A stretch of DNA of 61,714 nucleotides from Scenedesmus sp. ARA3 (GCA_004335835.1 RWJK01000621.1:1-61714); one strand, 5' to 3'; shown: positions 34,000 to 45,601, numbered from the stretch's first letter. A program made the numbers and translations. The notes: generated from the letters alone by a model not told the origin.

Positions 34000-36540
34000 C
34001 CAGCAGCAGCAGCCCATGCTGCTGCTCATGAAAGGTCACCCAGGAGTAGGGAAGTCCACACTAGCCAGGTGAAGCTTTGCCCTTATGCAAGTATTCTAAG
34101 CAAGCATACAAATGGAGTACATTAGAGGGCAGCACACGTCCAGAAGAGTGCAAGCAGTGTGTGCCCTTGCTTCCAACGTGCCGCAAGCCCTTCTTGTAAA
34201 CAGCTGCCGGCTTACAATTCATCTATCCATCCTTTCTCCTTTCATACAAGTCAGCAACAATTTCAGCGTCGTGCATTCACGTACATACATGGCTGTTCGT
34301 ACGTGTGCTGTGCTGCCGGTCGCACCTGCTGCTGCAGCCAGGCTGCTGTGCCAGCAGCTGTCCTGGCCACTCATAGACAAAGATGACACACGAGACTGCC
34401 TGCAGGCCCTGCCAGAGGCTGCACTGCAGCTGTTTGATGCCAACCGCCTGTCATATGACGTCATGTTCAGGTGCAAAGGATAGGCCGCAAAGGATAGGCT
34501 GCTGGGAGCTGCAGCAGCGGCAGTGTGCTGCGCTCTGCTGCCCTTACATGATGTGCCTTACAGTGCTGTTGTCTGTGTGCAGACGGTATGCAGCTGCACT
34601 GAAAATGCACGCTCTGCCACGCAACAGCTCGTTACCCATGGCTGTTGCAGTGGCAGTGCCTGCTAGTAGCAGTATTTCCGGGCATGTCAGCATGGCAGCT
34701 CGCACACAGTGTACCAGCTCTTGGGCTGCCGGGTGAGAGATATGACTTGTCGGCTCCGCTGCTGCCTGTTATCTGCTGCTGCTGCTGCTGCCAGGCATGC
34801 CTGCAGCCAGCTGTCGCTGGGTCTCAGCACTGTGCTGGACTGCCCACTGGCCCGCGTTGAGCTGTATGACCAGGCAGCAGCCATAGCGCAGCAGGTGAGA
34901 AGCAACAGCACAGCATGATTGCTGTTATCTCTTTGTCAACAGCAGTCGGGCAGCCACAACGCAGCATGTGGATGGCAGGGATGGGTGGACGTGTGCGAAC
35001 AGGCAGCAGCCATAGCGCAGCAGGTGAGCAGCAACAGCACAGCATGTTTGCTGTCATCTCTTTGTCAACAGCAGCTGGGAAGCCGCAGCACAGCAAGTGG
35101 GTGGTAGGGAGGGTGGAGCTGTATAACCAGGCAGCAGCCATAGCACAGCAGGTGGGCAGCAACAGCACAGCATGTTTGCTGTTATGTCTTTGTCAACAGC
35201 AGCTGGGAAGCTAGAGCACAGCATGTGGGTGGCAGGGAGGGTGGAGCTGTATAACCAGGCAGCAGCCATAGCACAGCAGGTGGGCAGCAACAGCACAGCA
35301 TGTTTGCTGTTATGTCTTTGTCAACAGCAGCTGGGAAGCTAGAGCACAGCATGTGGGTGGCAGGGAGGGTGGAGCTGTATAACCAGGCAGCAGCCATAGC
35401 ACAGCAGGTAGGTGAAGGGTTGCTGTTGTTTGAGCCACCGGCAGCAGCCATAGCGCAGCTGGTGAGCGGAAGGTTGCTGGTGTTTGAGGCAGATATAGCA
35501 ACCATAGCACAGCAGGTAGGCGGAGGGTTGCAATTCTTTGAGGCACAGGCAGCAGCCATAGCTCAGCAGGTAGGCGGAGGGTTGCTGTTGTTGGAGGCAG
35601 ATACAGCAGCCATAGCACAGCAGGTAGGTGGGGCTGGCATTTTTTTGGGGCAGCTACAGCAGCCACAGCAGGTAGGCGGAGGATTGCTATTGTTGCAGGC
35701 ACAAGCAGCAGCAATAGCACAGCATCATGACAGCAGCATGCGTGTTGCATGTGGGTGAGGAAGTTTGGTGGCAGACGCACTCGGGGTTGCTGGTCGAAGT
35801 TGCTCAATGCAATGGCGCTGGACGCCTGCAACAATTCCACGGCACTTCAACAGAGCCTGTGTGCTTGTGCATTTGCAATTACAGGGCTTGTGCAGTTGGA
35901 TCAGCAAAATGCAGTACTGTGCTGTGGCCAGTGCCGCTGCATTGTGAAAGACTTTGCCATGCAATCAACCACACCACGCACACACCAAACAGCATAAGCT
36001 CTGGTTGCCATGCTCAACCTTCCTCTCAATGTTGCTGTGCTGCTGTTTCATGCAGTATGGTGCATTCATTGCAGTGGTGGACTGCGTTGCTATGGATCAA
36101 GCACAGTGGCAGCAGCAGGTGGAGGCACGAGCAGCAGCAGCAGACACATGGCACGACACTGCACACAAGCCGCAGAGCTGGCAGCAGATACAGCAACTGC
36201 TGCAGAGGTGAGCCCAGCTGCTAGCACTGCAGAATACATAGCCAGGCACACTACATCATTGCAAATGGATCGTCATGCTTGACTGGTAGCAACATTGCAC
36301 AATGTTTCCCAGAGGTTTCGGCTGTGCTGCCACTATGCTACATGTTGGCAACTATAGTGTGAAGTCTTATTTCAACCCTTCCTGGTGTCTATATGTTCAG
36401 ACATCTGCTGGCAAATTGCCAGGGTCTGTCTGTTCCTGCTTGTGAAAGACCTGTGATACCGATCACCCTTTTGCCATGTGGGTGCTGATAAAGAGGATCT
36501 GCGCTCACAGCACATCTGCTGCTGCTGCTGCTGCTGCTGG

Positions 36541-36574
<34 letters not shown>

Positions 36575-36742
36575 TACGATGGCTGCTGGCGTTGGAGCAC
36601 TGATGGCAGCAGGAGCCTGCAGCACCACCTGCTGCTGGACACAACAGCCGGCAGCCTGCAGGACAGCCTGCAGCAGGTGCTGCTGTTTGTCGCTGAGGTG
36701 GCAGCGAGCAGCCGGCAGCTTGCAGGAGCACCTGCTCTGTAA
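33950..36742 (+). CDS. P-loop kinase-like ATPase (AAA_33-type)
   Basis: Predicted small ATP-binding kinase-like protein. Exons 33950-34068, 34342-34470, 34795-34894, 36056-36207 and 36574-36742 join in phase (222 residues). Exon 1 is a poly-Q start followed by MLLLMKGHPGVGKSTLAR with a perfect Walker A motif. Exon 2 has LSWPLIDKDDTRDCLQAL and LSYDVMFR. Exon 3 has LSLGLSTVLDCPLARVELYD, a strand with a possible catalytic Asp. Exon 4 has YGAFIAVVDCVAMDQAQW with the lid-like QQQVEARAAA and HKPQSWQQIQQLLQR. Exon 5 begins YDGCWRWSTDG. The order matches plant and bacterial P-loop proteins of unknown substrate. The intron after exon 3 is filled by large tandem arrays of that exon's end. The poly-Q start directly before the P-loop is odd. 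The TAA stop overlaps a TGTAA motif. Confidence 0.87.
34980..35410 (+). repeat. 128-bp tandem array of the P-loop exon 3 end
   Basis: With the true exon end at 34894, copies end near 35024, 35151, 35279 and 35407, spaced 128-129 bp. Each has the coding end QAAAIAQQ, a GTGAGC, GTGGGC or GTAGGT donor and shared intron bases (a TTTGTCAACAGCAG word). The later copies are nearly identical to one another. Confidence 0.93.
35394..35715 (+). repeat. 54-bp in-frame array derived from the same exon end
   Basis: Period shortens to 54 bp (18 codons) with copies starting near 35394, 35448, 35502, 35556 and 35610 and two weaker ones. Read through the donors it encodes an 18-residue repeat close to VGGGLLLLEAQAAAIAQQ in an ORF open from 35300 to 35758. 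The frame is the same as that of exon 3. Confidence 0.9.
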
Positions 36743-36772
36743 CAGATGATATATGGTCAATCGATGTTTCAG

Positions 36773-37010
36773 CAGGTGCTGCAGTTTGTCGCTGAGGTGG
36801 CAGCAAGCAGCCGCCAGCTTGCAGGACAGCCTGCAGAAAGTGCTGCAGTTTGTCGCTGAGGTGGCAGCCAGCAGCCGCCAGCTCACAGGAACACTTGCCC
36901 TATAACAGTTGGCCGATCGTTGAAGTGATACTACAGCGGGTGCTGCAGTTTGTCGCTGAGGTGGCAGCAAGCAGGGCGCTAGTGCAGCAGAGCGTGCTGA
37001 TGCCAGCCAG
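36773..37010 (+). repeat. Three downstream copies of the P-loop gene's last coding segment
   Basis: Copies near 36773, 36838 and 36940 repeat the segment for LLFVAEVAASSRQLAG of the final exon (36673-36730). The last copy has its own extension ending MPASLT and a stop at 37020. Confidence 0.88.
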
Positions 37011-37020
37011 CCTGACTTAG

Positions 37021-37834
37021 TCTGCTGCAGCACATATTCTTCAGGAGCATGTGTGAATTCGTCCTTTTAAAGCCTGGCTTGGTGCAGGGGCTGCGCAAAC
37101 CGGGCCATGGAAGACGAGATGTACTGGTGATGTGTTTCAGATTGCCAGTGAGCATGTGAGACCTGTTGCCCATGTGCATCGGCAACCCCTGCAGCCTGCA
37201 GGGAGGTTGCTCCTGAGTTTCTCAGCGATGTTCAGAGCATAATCAGATTCCTGGTATGATGGCAAACATGAACACGGTCACATTGTAACAAAGCCTCCTG
37301 CCTCACAACACCATCACTAGCTTGGGGGCAATGTGGCCTTTGCAACAACAAAAACGTGGCCTTTGAGACCAGCCACTGTGGCAGCTGTTGAAAACCACAA
37401 TACTCAGCACGCAGTAGTGCCCAAAAGCAACATACACACGTGTGCGGAATGCGCCATCATACTCACGGCAAGAGAGCCAGCGGCCTGCACCACACCGCTT
37501 GTCATTACATTACATTACATTACATGCTCCACTCAACGAGGAGTGGGAACCTCAGTTGTCAAACCATACCTGCTGCACAACATGAACCTTGGCATGCATC
37601 CATGGATACATGTGGCCACATGCTGGCCCCATACGGCATCCACTGCAGGACTTGTGCAAGTTGCAGGCTGCAACATTGGCAACAACGTACAATTTCCACC
37701 GTTTACCCCTCCGCTACAAGGGGTGTGACAGGAGTTCAGGGGAGTCAGCAACCCCTTCCACGCCATCAGATATGCAATCATCATGCTCATACTTTCACAG
37801 ATCATGCCATAGCAATGACCCAGATATGTGGGCA
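37021..37834. other. Convergent intergenic region between P-loop and F-box-like genes
   Basis: No supported gene. It holds the pentanucleotide array at 37505-37524 and the 3' flanks of both neighbours. Confidence 0.45.
37505..37524 (-). terminator. Four tandem TGTAA motifs (minus strand)
   Basis: The (TTACA)4 microsatellite reads TGTAA four times in a row on the minus strand, about 310-330 bp beyond the F-box-like gene's stop. It could serve as that gene's poly(A) signal cluster. Confidence 0.45.
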
Positions 37835-38373
37835 TCAGATGTGCAATGACTGTACGAGTTCAATAGTAAGCGCTCCCGTGCCTTGGAGCTGCAGCTGCAG
37901 CAGCTTTTCCAGCTGTTGCACCAGCATGGTGTCCCCACTGTGTTGCGCTGCCTCTAACACTGCTGCTGTGTCAGTGCTGCTCAGGTATGCTGCTGCTGGT
38001 AGCCGCAGCAAGCAGCCAACCATGCGTGGCAACATGTGCGCCCCTTGCGCTTGTACTGCCGAATGCAGCAGCGGCAGGATTGCTGCTGCATCAGGTACTG
38101 CTGCACGCACCGCTAGCAACCGACACAGCGCATGCACGTGCTCAGGCAACTCAGCAGCAATGGCAGCTGACAAGAGCTGCAGCCATGCGTTGTTGCTGTC
38201 GCTGCTAGGTGCTTCCTCGTGTAGAGAAGGCAAACAACACAGCTGCCAGAACCTGTTGAAAGTGAGCCGCTGCTGCACTGCAACCTGCAGCAGCTGCAAG
38301 GCTGTTGCGGCATCCAGCTCGCGTACAACTGGCAGCTCCAGCAACACCATCACATGCTCACTGGCACTCAACT

Positions 38374-38467
<94 letters not shown>

Positions 38468-39663
38468 GGCGAAGTCAGCATGCATGTCAGCGTTCTGAAC
38501 GGTGTGATGCCGCCGCCGCCGCCGCCGCCGCCGGCGCAGCAGCAGCAGATGAAGCCCAATCCACTGCCATGCTCATCTAAATACTAGGACATAGCCAGGC
38601 ATCGGCTGCCTCCAACACCCGCCAACGCACGAAGCCGCACCTGCAGTGCTGCTGTAGGGTTCAGGATTAGGGCTAGGGTTTAGATTTAGGGTGCCAAAAC
38701 CGCACCTGCAGTGCTGCTGTCAGCAGGCCAGCCACTGTGCTGCAGCTGATGTCACTCTCTGGCATCCAACACAGCCCCTCCAGCGCTGCAGTAGCCCTGC
38801 CACTCCTGGGCAAGCACATCACCAGCTGCAGCAGCCCTGGCAGCAGCGCTGACCTGCGGCTGCTGAGGGCGTCTGCTGCTGCATCTGACGGCAGGTCCCA
38901 CTGCAGTGGGCTCTGTTGGCAAATGCAGTAGCAGCAGCAGTAGCCAGCACACATAAGCCTGCATTACAATTAGGCTACTACACAATGGTGGAGAGCAGCG
39001 TCAGTGGTCCTGGCTGAAGAGAGGCAGGCAAAGTAACTTGCTGCAGGCATGTCAAAGGTTGTGCATGCGTATGTGCATGTCAGCAATACGCTGAGCTGCT
39101 GTGTGGATGCATTGCTGTGCATGCAGCAGGGTGCTGCAAGCATACTGCAGGTGCAACGCAGCAACAGCTACCGCCACGCACTGACTACGCCAGCATGACT
39201 GCATGCATGCATGCACCATGCTAGCCATCACCTGGCACACTCCACTACCGGGCGAGTTACAAAAGAATACAAACATGCCTGGTATCATCATATAAACCAT
39301 GAAGGATAGCAGCAGCAACAACCGCAGCAATGCATTACCTCCACGTCCAGGTCATCCCCGCAGCAGATTGCTGCAGCAATTTGCGGCACGGACGCATCCA
39401 TCTGCAATTCAAGCTTCCTGCTGATGACAGCCCACACCTGCAGCCCTGGAACCAGCCTGGCTGCTGCGTCCTGCAGCTGCTGCCAGGTGAAGCACGCGCC
39501 TGCCATGAGGAGTGCCTCTGCTGCTGCTCTCGGCACGTTGTGCACCTGCATGATGGCTGTCATGGTGCTGCTGTCTTGCAGGAGGCCCGGTGCGTGCTGC
39601 AGCAGCCATGAGAGCTGCTGCTGCCAGCGAGCAACTTCGCGTTGACGCTGAGCAGGCTGGTGG

Positions 39664-39712
<49 letters not shown>

Positions 39713-39872
39713 ATACGCCTTGCACCAGCAGGTCCTGTGCTACAGTTCCTGCGGCAGCTCTTTGCCCGCACAGGTACCGCAGATGCTTGTTTACGCAGCT
39801 CAGCTTTATGAAAGAGCTCAAAGACAGCTGGCCGAATGAAAGCACTGGCTCCCAGGGGTCAGCATCTGCCAT
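37835..39872 (-). CDS. F-box-like protein with helical-repeat C-terminal part
   Basis: Exons in coding order are 39872-39339, 38912-38706 and 38371-37835, all phase 0 (425 residues). The start MADADPWEPVLSFGQLSLSS is followed by FIKLSCVNKHLRYLCG, which resembles an F-box (Leu-rich helix, then Cys-Val-x-Lys...Leu). The rest is Leu/Ala-rich alpha-helical sequence with recurrent short blocks such as AAILPLLHSAVQAQGAHMLP, suggesting helical repeats, and a poly-Ala run near residue 60. If the F-box is real it would be a substrate receptor in an SCF ubiquitin ligase; targets are unknown. Intron 2 holds a 30-unit CTG tract and a telomere-like insertion. The F-box call rests on pattern only. Confidence 0.65.
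38373..38463 (-). repeat. (CTG)30 tract at an intron 3' end (minus strand)
   Basis: This is the longest triplet tract in the window. Its last CAG is the acceptor of exon 3 of the F-box-like gene. Read on the + strand it is (CAG)n. Confidence 0.93.
38635..38720. repeat. Telomere-like insertion between 21-bp direct repeats
   Basis: Identical 21-bp direct repeats at 38635-38655 and 38700-38720 start CCGCACCTGCAGTG. They flank 44 bp containing about five TTTAGGG-like heptamers (TTAGGG, CTAGGGTTTAG, ATTTAGGG). The right-hand repeat contains the functional donor and end of F-box-like gene exon 2. Confidence 0.9.
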
Positions 39873-40265
39873 CGTACAGTCGTATCCCGGCAGCATGGAT
39901 GTGAGTAACGACCTAACGTACTTTAATATCAGACGGAACAGCAACACAGCTTGCTGGAGCCCCTGCTGTGTTTCAAGGTGAATGTTTCGGTGCTTAGGGC
40001 TCTCTGACAGAACGCCCAGCAGCAGAAGAAGTGCCCAGCTGGCCAACAACCTCGGCAGTAAGGCGTTCAAACGCATCTATTGACTAGAACCGCGTTAACG
40101 GCGTGAACACGTCCAGCAGTCGACGGCACCGCCATCAGCATACACTGCTGCTGCGCTCGGAACTCGTGCTTCTGCAGTGAGCTGGTATCTCGGCGGATGC
40201 TGTGTTGGTTAAACCTATAATACAGCTTCAAATAGTTTAGTCACCCTCTGCAGCAGCTAGTTAGG
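39873..40265. promoter_or_regulatory. Shared divergent promoter of the F-box-like and EMG1 genes
   Basis: 393 bp separate the two start codons. A CTATAATAC word at 40216-40224 lies 42 bp before the EMG1 ATG and could be a TATA-like element. Confidence 0.5.
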
Positions 40266-41234
40266 ATGGTGGGTGGTCTGGCGCCACCTCCTGAAGAGGA
40301 GGAGCAGGAGCGAGAGCTTGATGCGCAACGGCAGGTCATATTCGTACTAGAAAGCGCCCAACTAGAGACTGCACAAGTCGGCAAGGTGGGTGCATGCTGC
40401 AGCAGTCAGCTGGTAGCTATAGCAGCAGCAGCAGCAGCAGCAGCAACGGTGGCAGCAGCAGCAGCAGCAGCAACAGTGCGACACAATCCCGCCAGTGCTG
40501 AACACATGCTACAGAGAGTTTAGAACGGATGGGGGATGCTACTTCTGTTTCAGTCATGGCAGGATGCAGCACTTGCTGGATCTCAACGTCACCTGGAATT
40601 CATTCACATTTGCGTGCTTGCTCGCTTTCTTGCTTGCTCGTTCTTTGCATCTCACCCTGCACCCGTCCCTCCCAGCATCCTAAGCATAAACTAACACTAA
40701 AACACAACCCTGACTCCACTGCATTTGACTCTCAGATGCATTGTGGCAATGTTTGTGCTGCAGAGCTACCAGCTGCTCAACTGTGATGACCATGGCAGCT
40801 ACCTCATGAAGCACAAGAAGGACCCGGCACTGTACAGGCCTGACATCACACACCAGGTGTGCAGCAGCAGCAGCAGCAGCAGGGCGTGGGGCGGTTGTTG
40901 TTGTGGTGGTTGGCAGCTGCACACAGCAACACCGTCAAATTTCTGCGCTGCAACACATCACGCCACACCGACTGTGTGGCGCTCTGCAGCCAACCTGCTG
41001 AACCCACGCGCGTGGACACACATGCTTCATTCAATGACCTGTGCTGCTGCTGCTGCTGCTGCAGGCGCTGTTGACAATCCTAGACAGCCCACTCAACAAG
41101 GCTGGCAAGGTCAAGGTGGGCAGCAGCAGCAGCAGCAGCAACAGGCGTTGCAGGAGCAGCACTAGCAGCAACATCAGGCGCTGCACAACCGCAGAAAGCA
41201 TGCAGCTGTACAGCTCCAGCTGGCTACCCGCCTC

Positions 41235-41278
<44 letters not shown>

Positions 41279-43150
41279 TGCTGCCAGCAGCACTGGCAGT
41301 GGTGACAGCAGCAGTGCAGCAGCGGCATATGCGCGTCAGCCATACTTACAATGCTGCAGCCAGGTGCAGCTGACACCACCCAGCTTCTGCTACAAACAAC
41401 AGCAGCGGCATGAAATGTGCAGTTGTCTTGTCTCTATCTGGGCCTGGCAGGATGCAGCACTGCTGACAGGCCTTGCCAGCGTTTTCACGGTGCCTCATGG
41501 TGTTGCGATTGGTTTTTCAGGACCAGTTTGAGGCGCCGTTTGATGCTGCAATGCATAAGCACTGCATGCATGCTACTGTTACAGTACCTGATTGTGACAA
41601 TGCTACTGCTGGTACTGTAACTGATTCTGGCAGTGCTGCCGCTGCTGGTGCTGCTGCAGGGCATCTACATCCGCACAGTCAAGAATGTGCTGATACAGGT
41701 AAGCTGCTGCTGCTGCCGCCACACAGCAACAGATGCTGCAACTCCAACTGCCTCAGCTAGCATCAGCTGTCTTGTTAGAACGATAGATAGCCCAGCAAGT
41801 TGCACAAGCCTTGTCCAACAAGTCGCTGGCCATTGGGCCGTTACAGCCGGGCAGCATGGACGCCTTGTTCGTATCAGCCCATTCAACGCCCCTCTGACTC
41901 TTTCACCTGCTGCCGCCGCCGCCGCCGCTGCTGCTGCTGCTGCTGCTGCTGCTGCCGCCGCTGCTGCTGCTGCCGCCAGGTCAACCCCAAGGTGCGCATC
42001 CCGCGCACCTTCAAGCGCTTCTCCGGGCTGATGGTGCAGCTGCTGCAAAAGCTGAGCATACGCGCCACCAACGGGCCCGACAAGCTGCTCAAGGTGCGGC
42101 ATTTGCTGTCAACATGGAGTTTGCAGAGTTTTTAAGCATGCAAAGCAAGTGAATCAGTTTACATTTTCATCATGTAAGCAATGGGCTGAAGCTGTCGTCG
42201 AACCGGCATCCTGCTGTGCTGGGAGCCACGACACGCTGAGATTGAGTACCCTGCGTCAGTACCAGGCTGTGCAAATCTGTAGGTGAGTGCGTGCAAGGCA
42301 CCTTGGTTTTGGTGGTTCTCTGGCACTGAGTCGTAGCATTGTGCAGAGCTGCTACAGTAGCTCAGCATACGCGCCACCAACAGGCCTGACAAGCTGCTCA
42401 AGGTGGGGCTCGATCTTGTTACTGTTTTCTCCAGGGCCTGACAAGCAGCTCCAGGGCCTGACAACCAGCTTACCCCAGGCATTGGTCTGACCGGCACAAG
42501 CTCACCAACCTTATAACCTGCTGCCTCGCTGACACTGCTGTTGCAAAGCGCATCACGGGTCGTGCCACCAACTACTTCCCGCCAACATCATGCTGCCGCG
42601 CTGCCCCTGCCGTTATATACACAATTCAACAACATGCAGGTCATCAAGGGCCCCGTCACCAAGTACCTGCCCGCCAACAAGTGCTTGCCCAACAATATAA
42701 ACCCTCTTCCTCTGACCCTGCTGTTACAAATACACCTGAAACCTCCCTGCAGGTAATCAAGGGCCCTGTCACCAAGTACTTGCCCGGCAACGCGAAGCGT
42801 GTCGGCTTCCGCGCTCCCCCTGCTATCACAAACACAACAAAACTGTAAAACCCGCTGTTGAACACCCGCACATGCAGGTCATCAAGGGCCCAGTCACCAA
42901 GTACTTGCCCGCCAACGCGAAGCGTATCGGCTTCTGCGAGCGCTCCGACCTGCAGCCCATCCAGACCTTCGTGCAGCAGCAGCTCGACGATGCCGTGCCG
43001 GCCGTTTTCATTGTCGGGGCGTTTGCACACGGCGAGATCGACAGCAGCTACGCGGATGTGGAGATCGCGGTGTCGCAGTACTCGCTGAGTGCTGCGTATG
43101 CGCTGGCACGCATTACGAATGCGATGGAGATGAAGTGGGGCATTGTATGA
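40266..43150 (+). CDS. EMG1: EMG1/NEP1 rRNA pseudouridine N1-methyltransferase
   Basis: SPOUT-class methyltransferase that N1-methylates a pseudouridine of 18S rRNA and is needed for small-subunit assembly in the nucleolus. Exons 40266-40385, 40764-40856, 41065-41115, 41660-41698, 41980-42093 and 42878-43150 join in phase (229 residues, the usual length). Family blocks in order: [111 protein letters not shown], and the C-terminal [13 protein letters not shown] and [20 protein letters not shown] forming the cofactor knot. The acidic N-terminus [11 protein letters not shown] is common. Introns hold copies of exons 5 and 6. Very sure. Confidence 0.97.
42361..42402 (+). repeat. Copy of the end of EMG1 exon 5
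   Basis: The coding end [14 protein letters not shown] recurs with a one-residue change (Gly-Pro-Asp preceded by Arg) and a GTGGGG donor, about 300 bp after the functional exon. Confidence 0.9.
42640..42815 (+). repeat. Two upstream copies of the start of EMG1 exon 6
   Basis: Copies at 42640-42679 and 42753-42815 repeat the acceptor and [13 protein letters not shown] codons of the exon at 42878. The second extends through AKRVGF and ends in different codons. Spacing is about 113 and 125 bp. Confidence 0.93.
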
Positions 43151-43210
43151 CAGCTCTGAATGTATTGTATCAGGGCTGCTGGCTGCGGCAGCGGCTGCTA
43201 GCTGCTGGCG

Positions 43211-43215
43211 TGTAA
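43211..43215 (+). terminator. TGTAA polyadenylation motif after EMG1
   Basis: TGTAA lies 61 bp after the stop codon, a usual chlorophyte spacing. Confidence 0.5.
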
Positions 43216-44339
43216 ACATCGGACAGCTGGCCGTGTCCGCACTTGCCGCACTTGGTTGCTGCAAGCCAGTTGGCGGACGGTGTGGCTGACAAGAGTCGGT
43301 ACTTGGCTGCTGTCGTCAACAGCACACGTCTGTGCTCGATGAATGTGCGATGCTCCTGCGAGCGGCAGCAGCAGCAGCAGCAGTGCGGCTTTGGCAACGC
43401 GTGTTGCAGTGCCATCTGCTGCCGGGTGTACAGCTGGCAGCTGTCACACTCACGAGAACGTCTCGTGTGTGACACAGTGTCTCGTCAGCACTGCTGTGGT
43501 GCCACCTTCACTATGAAGATTAATTGGCAGTCTGCCCGCAATTACGGCGGTGGTCGCACACGCAGTGGCCGTCAGCCTTGCAGTGTATGTGCGGGGGCGC
43601 CGTCTAGCTATGTGAGTATGCATGATGTTGCATTGTACTTCAATGCTTGTAATGCAATCGGCAACTTTCTTTATATGCGTGCCTTGCTGAGCTGACCTTT
43701 GGACATTGGCGGGTGCACAGTTGGCGCTGCAGCCGTGCCAGCTGCAGCAGTTAAGGAAAGCCTCCCTGAGTCAGCACCCCCTTTGTCGCGGGCCAGCGTT
43801 GGGGTTTGCCACGGTTTGGATTTCTTGAGCATCTGGGGTCCACAGCTGCAAGCGAGCTTGGCATGTGCAGTGCTTGAGGAGCATAAGAATGCTTGTTACA
43901 TTTGGTGTCAAGCAAAGACATTTGCAAAGTGCAATGCAAGGCCACCACCAGAAGTAGAGGATGCCTAGCAGCTTGCACGTTGTACCAATTGAATACAGTG
44001 TCCAGGGAGGATGCCAATGTGCAAGCATGTCACATGCATCAGGTTGAACCAACCAGCCTGATATCCCGGTAACGGGTACGTACACGTGCTTGCGAGCAAT
44101 CAACGATAATGCTGGTGGCACGTGTGGAGCCACTGAAACGCCATCCTATTTCCGTGAAAGGGAGCCCTAGCTCAACTGCTGCAAAGCCCTAAACTGACGT
44201 GTCATTGCCTTCACCCACAGCTGTGGTGCTTGCGACTGCTACACACGCATCCAGCGAATTGATGGATGTGGTGCGCGGCGGGCGGACTGGTGTGAAAGCG
44301 TGATGCCTGTATGCTTGCAGCACTTGCGCTTGCGGCATC
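43216..44339. other. Intergenic region, no supported gene
   Basis: ORFs 43243-43695 and 43699-43968 (+) have no recognised motif and no CAG-rich composition. I see no other structure. Confidence 0.4.
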
Positions 44340-44862
44340 ATGACGAAAGCCACATCCAGCAAAGCTAAAGCGGCAGCTAACGCACTAAACGCAGTCAAGT
44401 TGCCTCTGAAGCAGCCAGGCAGCAGCAAGAAGTCAGATACACGGCCAGAGGCAGACAGCAAGTCCACAGCAGCAGGCACTGGTAGGGCAACACCCAAAGC
44501 AGTAGCAACACGAGCCAGCCCAAGAGCCAACAAGTCAACGCAGCCTGATCCAGTCAAAGATAAGTCATCTGCAGCGGTCAAACAGCAGAAGACCCCTAGG
44601 AGCCCTGCCCGCACACCCAGAAGCGCCAAGAAGCAGCAGCAGTGGACGCCACCCAGCAGCAATCAGCGGACAAAGCATAAGCAGCAGCCGCAGGATGATG
44701 CAGGTGCAACTGCAGCATCAGCAGAAGCAGCTGCAGAGCAGCAGAAACATGTCAGCGCTGCAGCTGCTGCAGCACCCAGCTCCAAGAAGCCTAGCAATGT
44801 GCAGGGCAAGCACAATGTAGCATCACCAGCAGCACGCAAGCAGCCAGCTCGCACACCTCCCC

Positions 44863-44896
<34 letters not shown>

Positions 44897-45565
44897 CAAA
44901 CCAACAGCAGCAGCTGGGGCAACACCTGCAGCAGCAAGCTCTGGCGGCGCCGCAATAAAGACGCATCAGCGCCGCCGCAGCTCAACAGCAGCAGCAGCTG
45001 CTGCCACGCCTGCAGCAGCAGCGCCGCAACAGCAGCAGCGCAACGGCGCCGCAGCAGCTGCTGGCGCGCAGACGGCACCTGCTGCTTTGGGCGGCACCAA
45101 ACGCCGCGCTCGCACTGCTGCTGCTGCTGGTGATGGTGATGCAGCAGCAGCAGCATCGGGCCTCAGCAGCCCATTGAAGTCTGAGCAGCAGCAGCAGCAG
45201 CAGCCAGGCAGTGCAAGGAAGCGGCGTCGCCACACCATGCCAGCAGGTGAGCCTGGCCAGCTGGCAAGCAAGCAAGTTCTGCGGCTCTGATGTTTTCTGT
45301 CCTGCTGCTGCTACCGCCCTGTGCAAATCTTCCACTGCAAATCAGCGGCTTACGTCGTGCATGTCTCCGTCGTATGGCAGTGCTTTAGGATCTTTGATTG
45401 GGCAAGTTGCAGAGCAGCGCCTCAGCTTAATATCTCAAGCACCCAAGGGGTGCGCACTCGCGCAGGAAACAGTGCTGCAGTCCACCATGAAGGTGGAAGT
45501 GCATGTTGGTGTACAATGTTAGGAGGAGTGTGCGCTGCTGCCGCTGCCGCTGCTGCTGCTGACTA

Positions 45566-45601
<36 letters not shown>

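Noticed and set aside
34583..34736. Possible extra P-loop gene exon starting RYAAALKMHALPRNSSLP
   Set aside because: Skipping it keeps phase and the family order (MFR followed by the LSLGLSTVLDCPL strand); including it introduces a stop.
37440..38498. 352-residue Ser/Cys-rich ORF (+)
   Set aside because: It is antisense to the F-box-like exon and to its (CTG)30 tract; the minus-strand exons keep phase over three exons.
41521..41640. Possible extra EMG1 exon after TTTTTCAG, starting [10 protein letters not shown]
   Set aside because: EMG1 homologues go directly from GKVK to the YIRT strand, and exons 41065-41115 and 41660-41698 join in phase.
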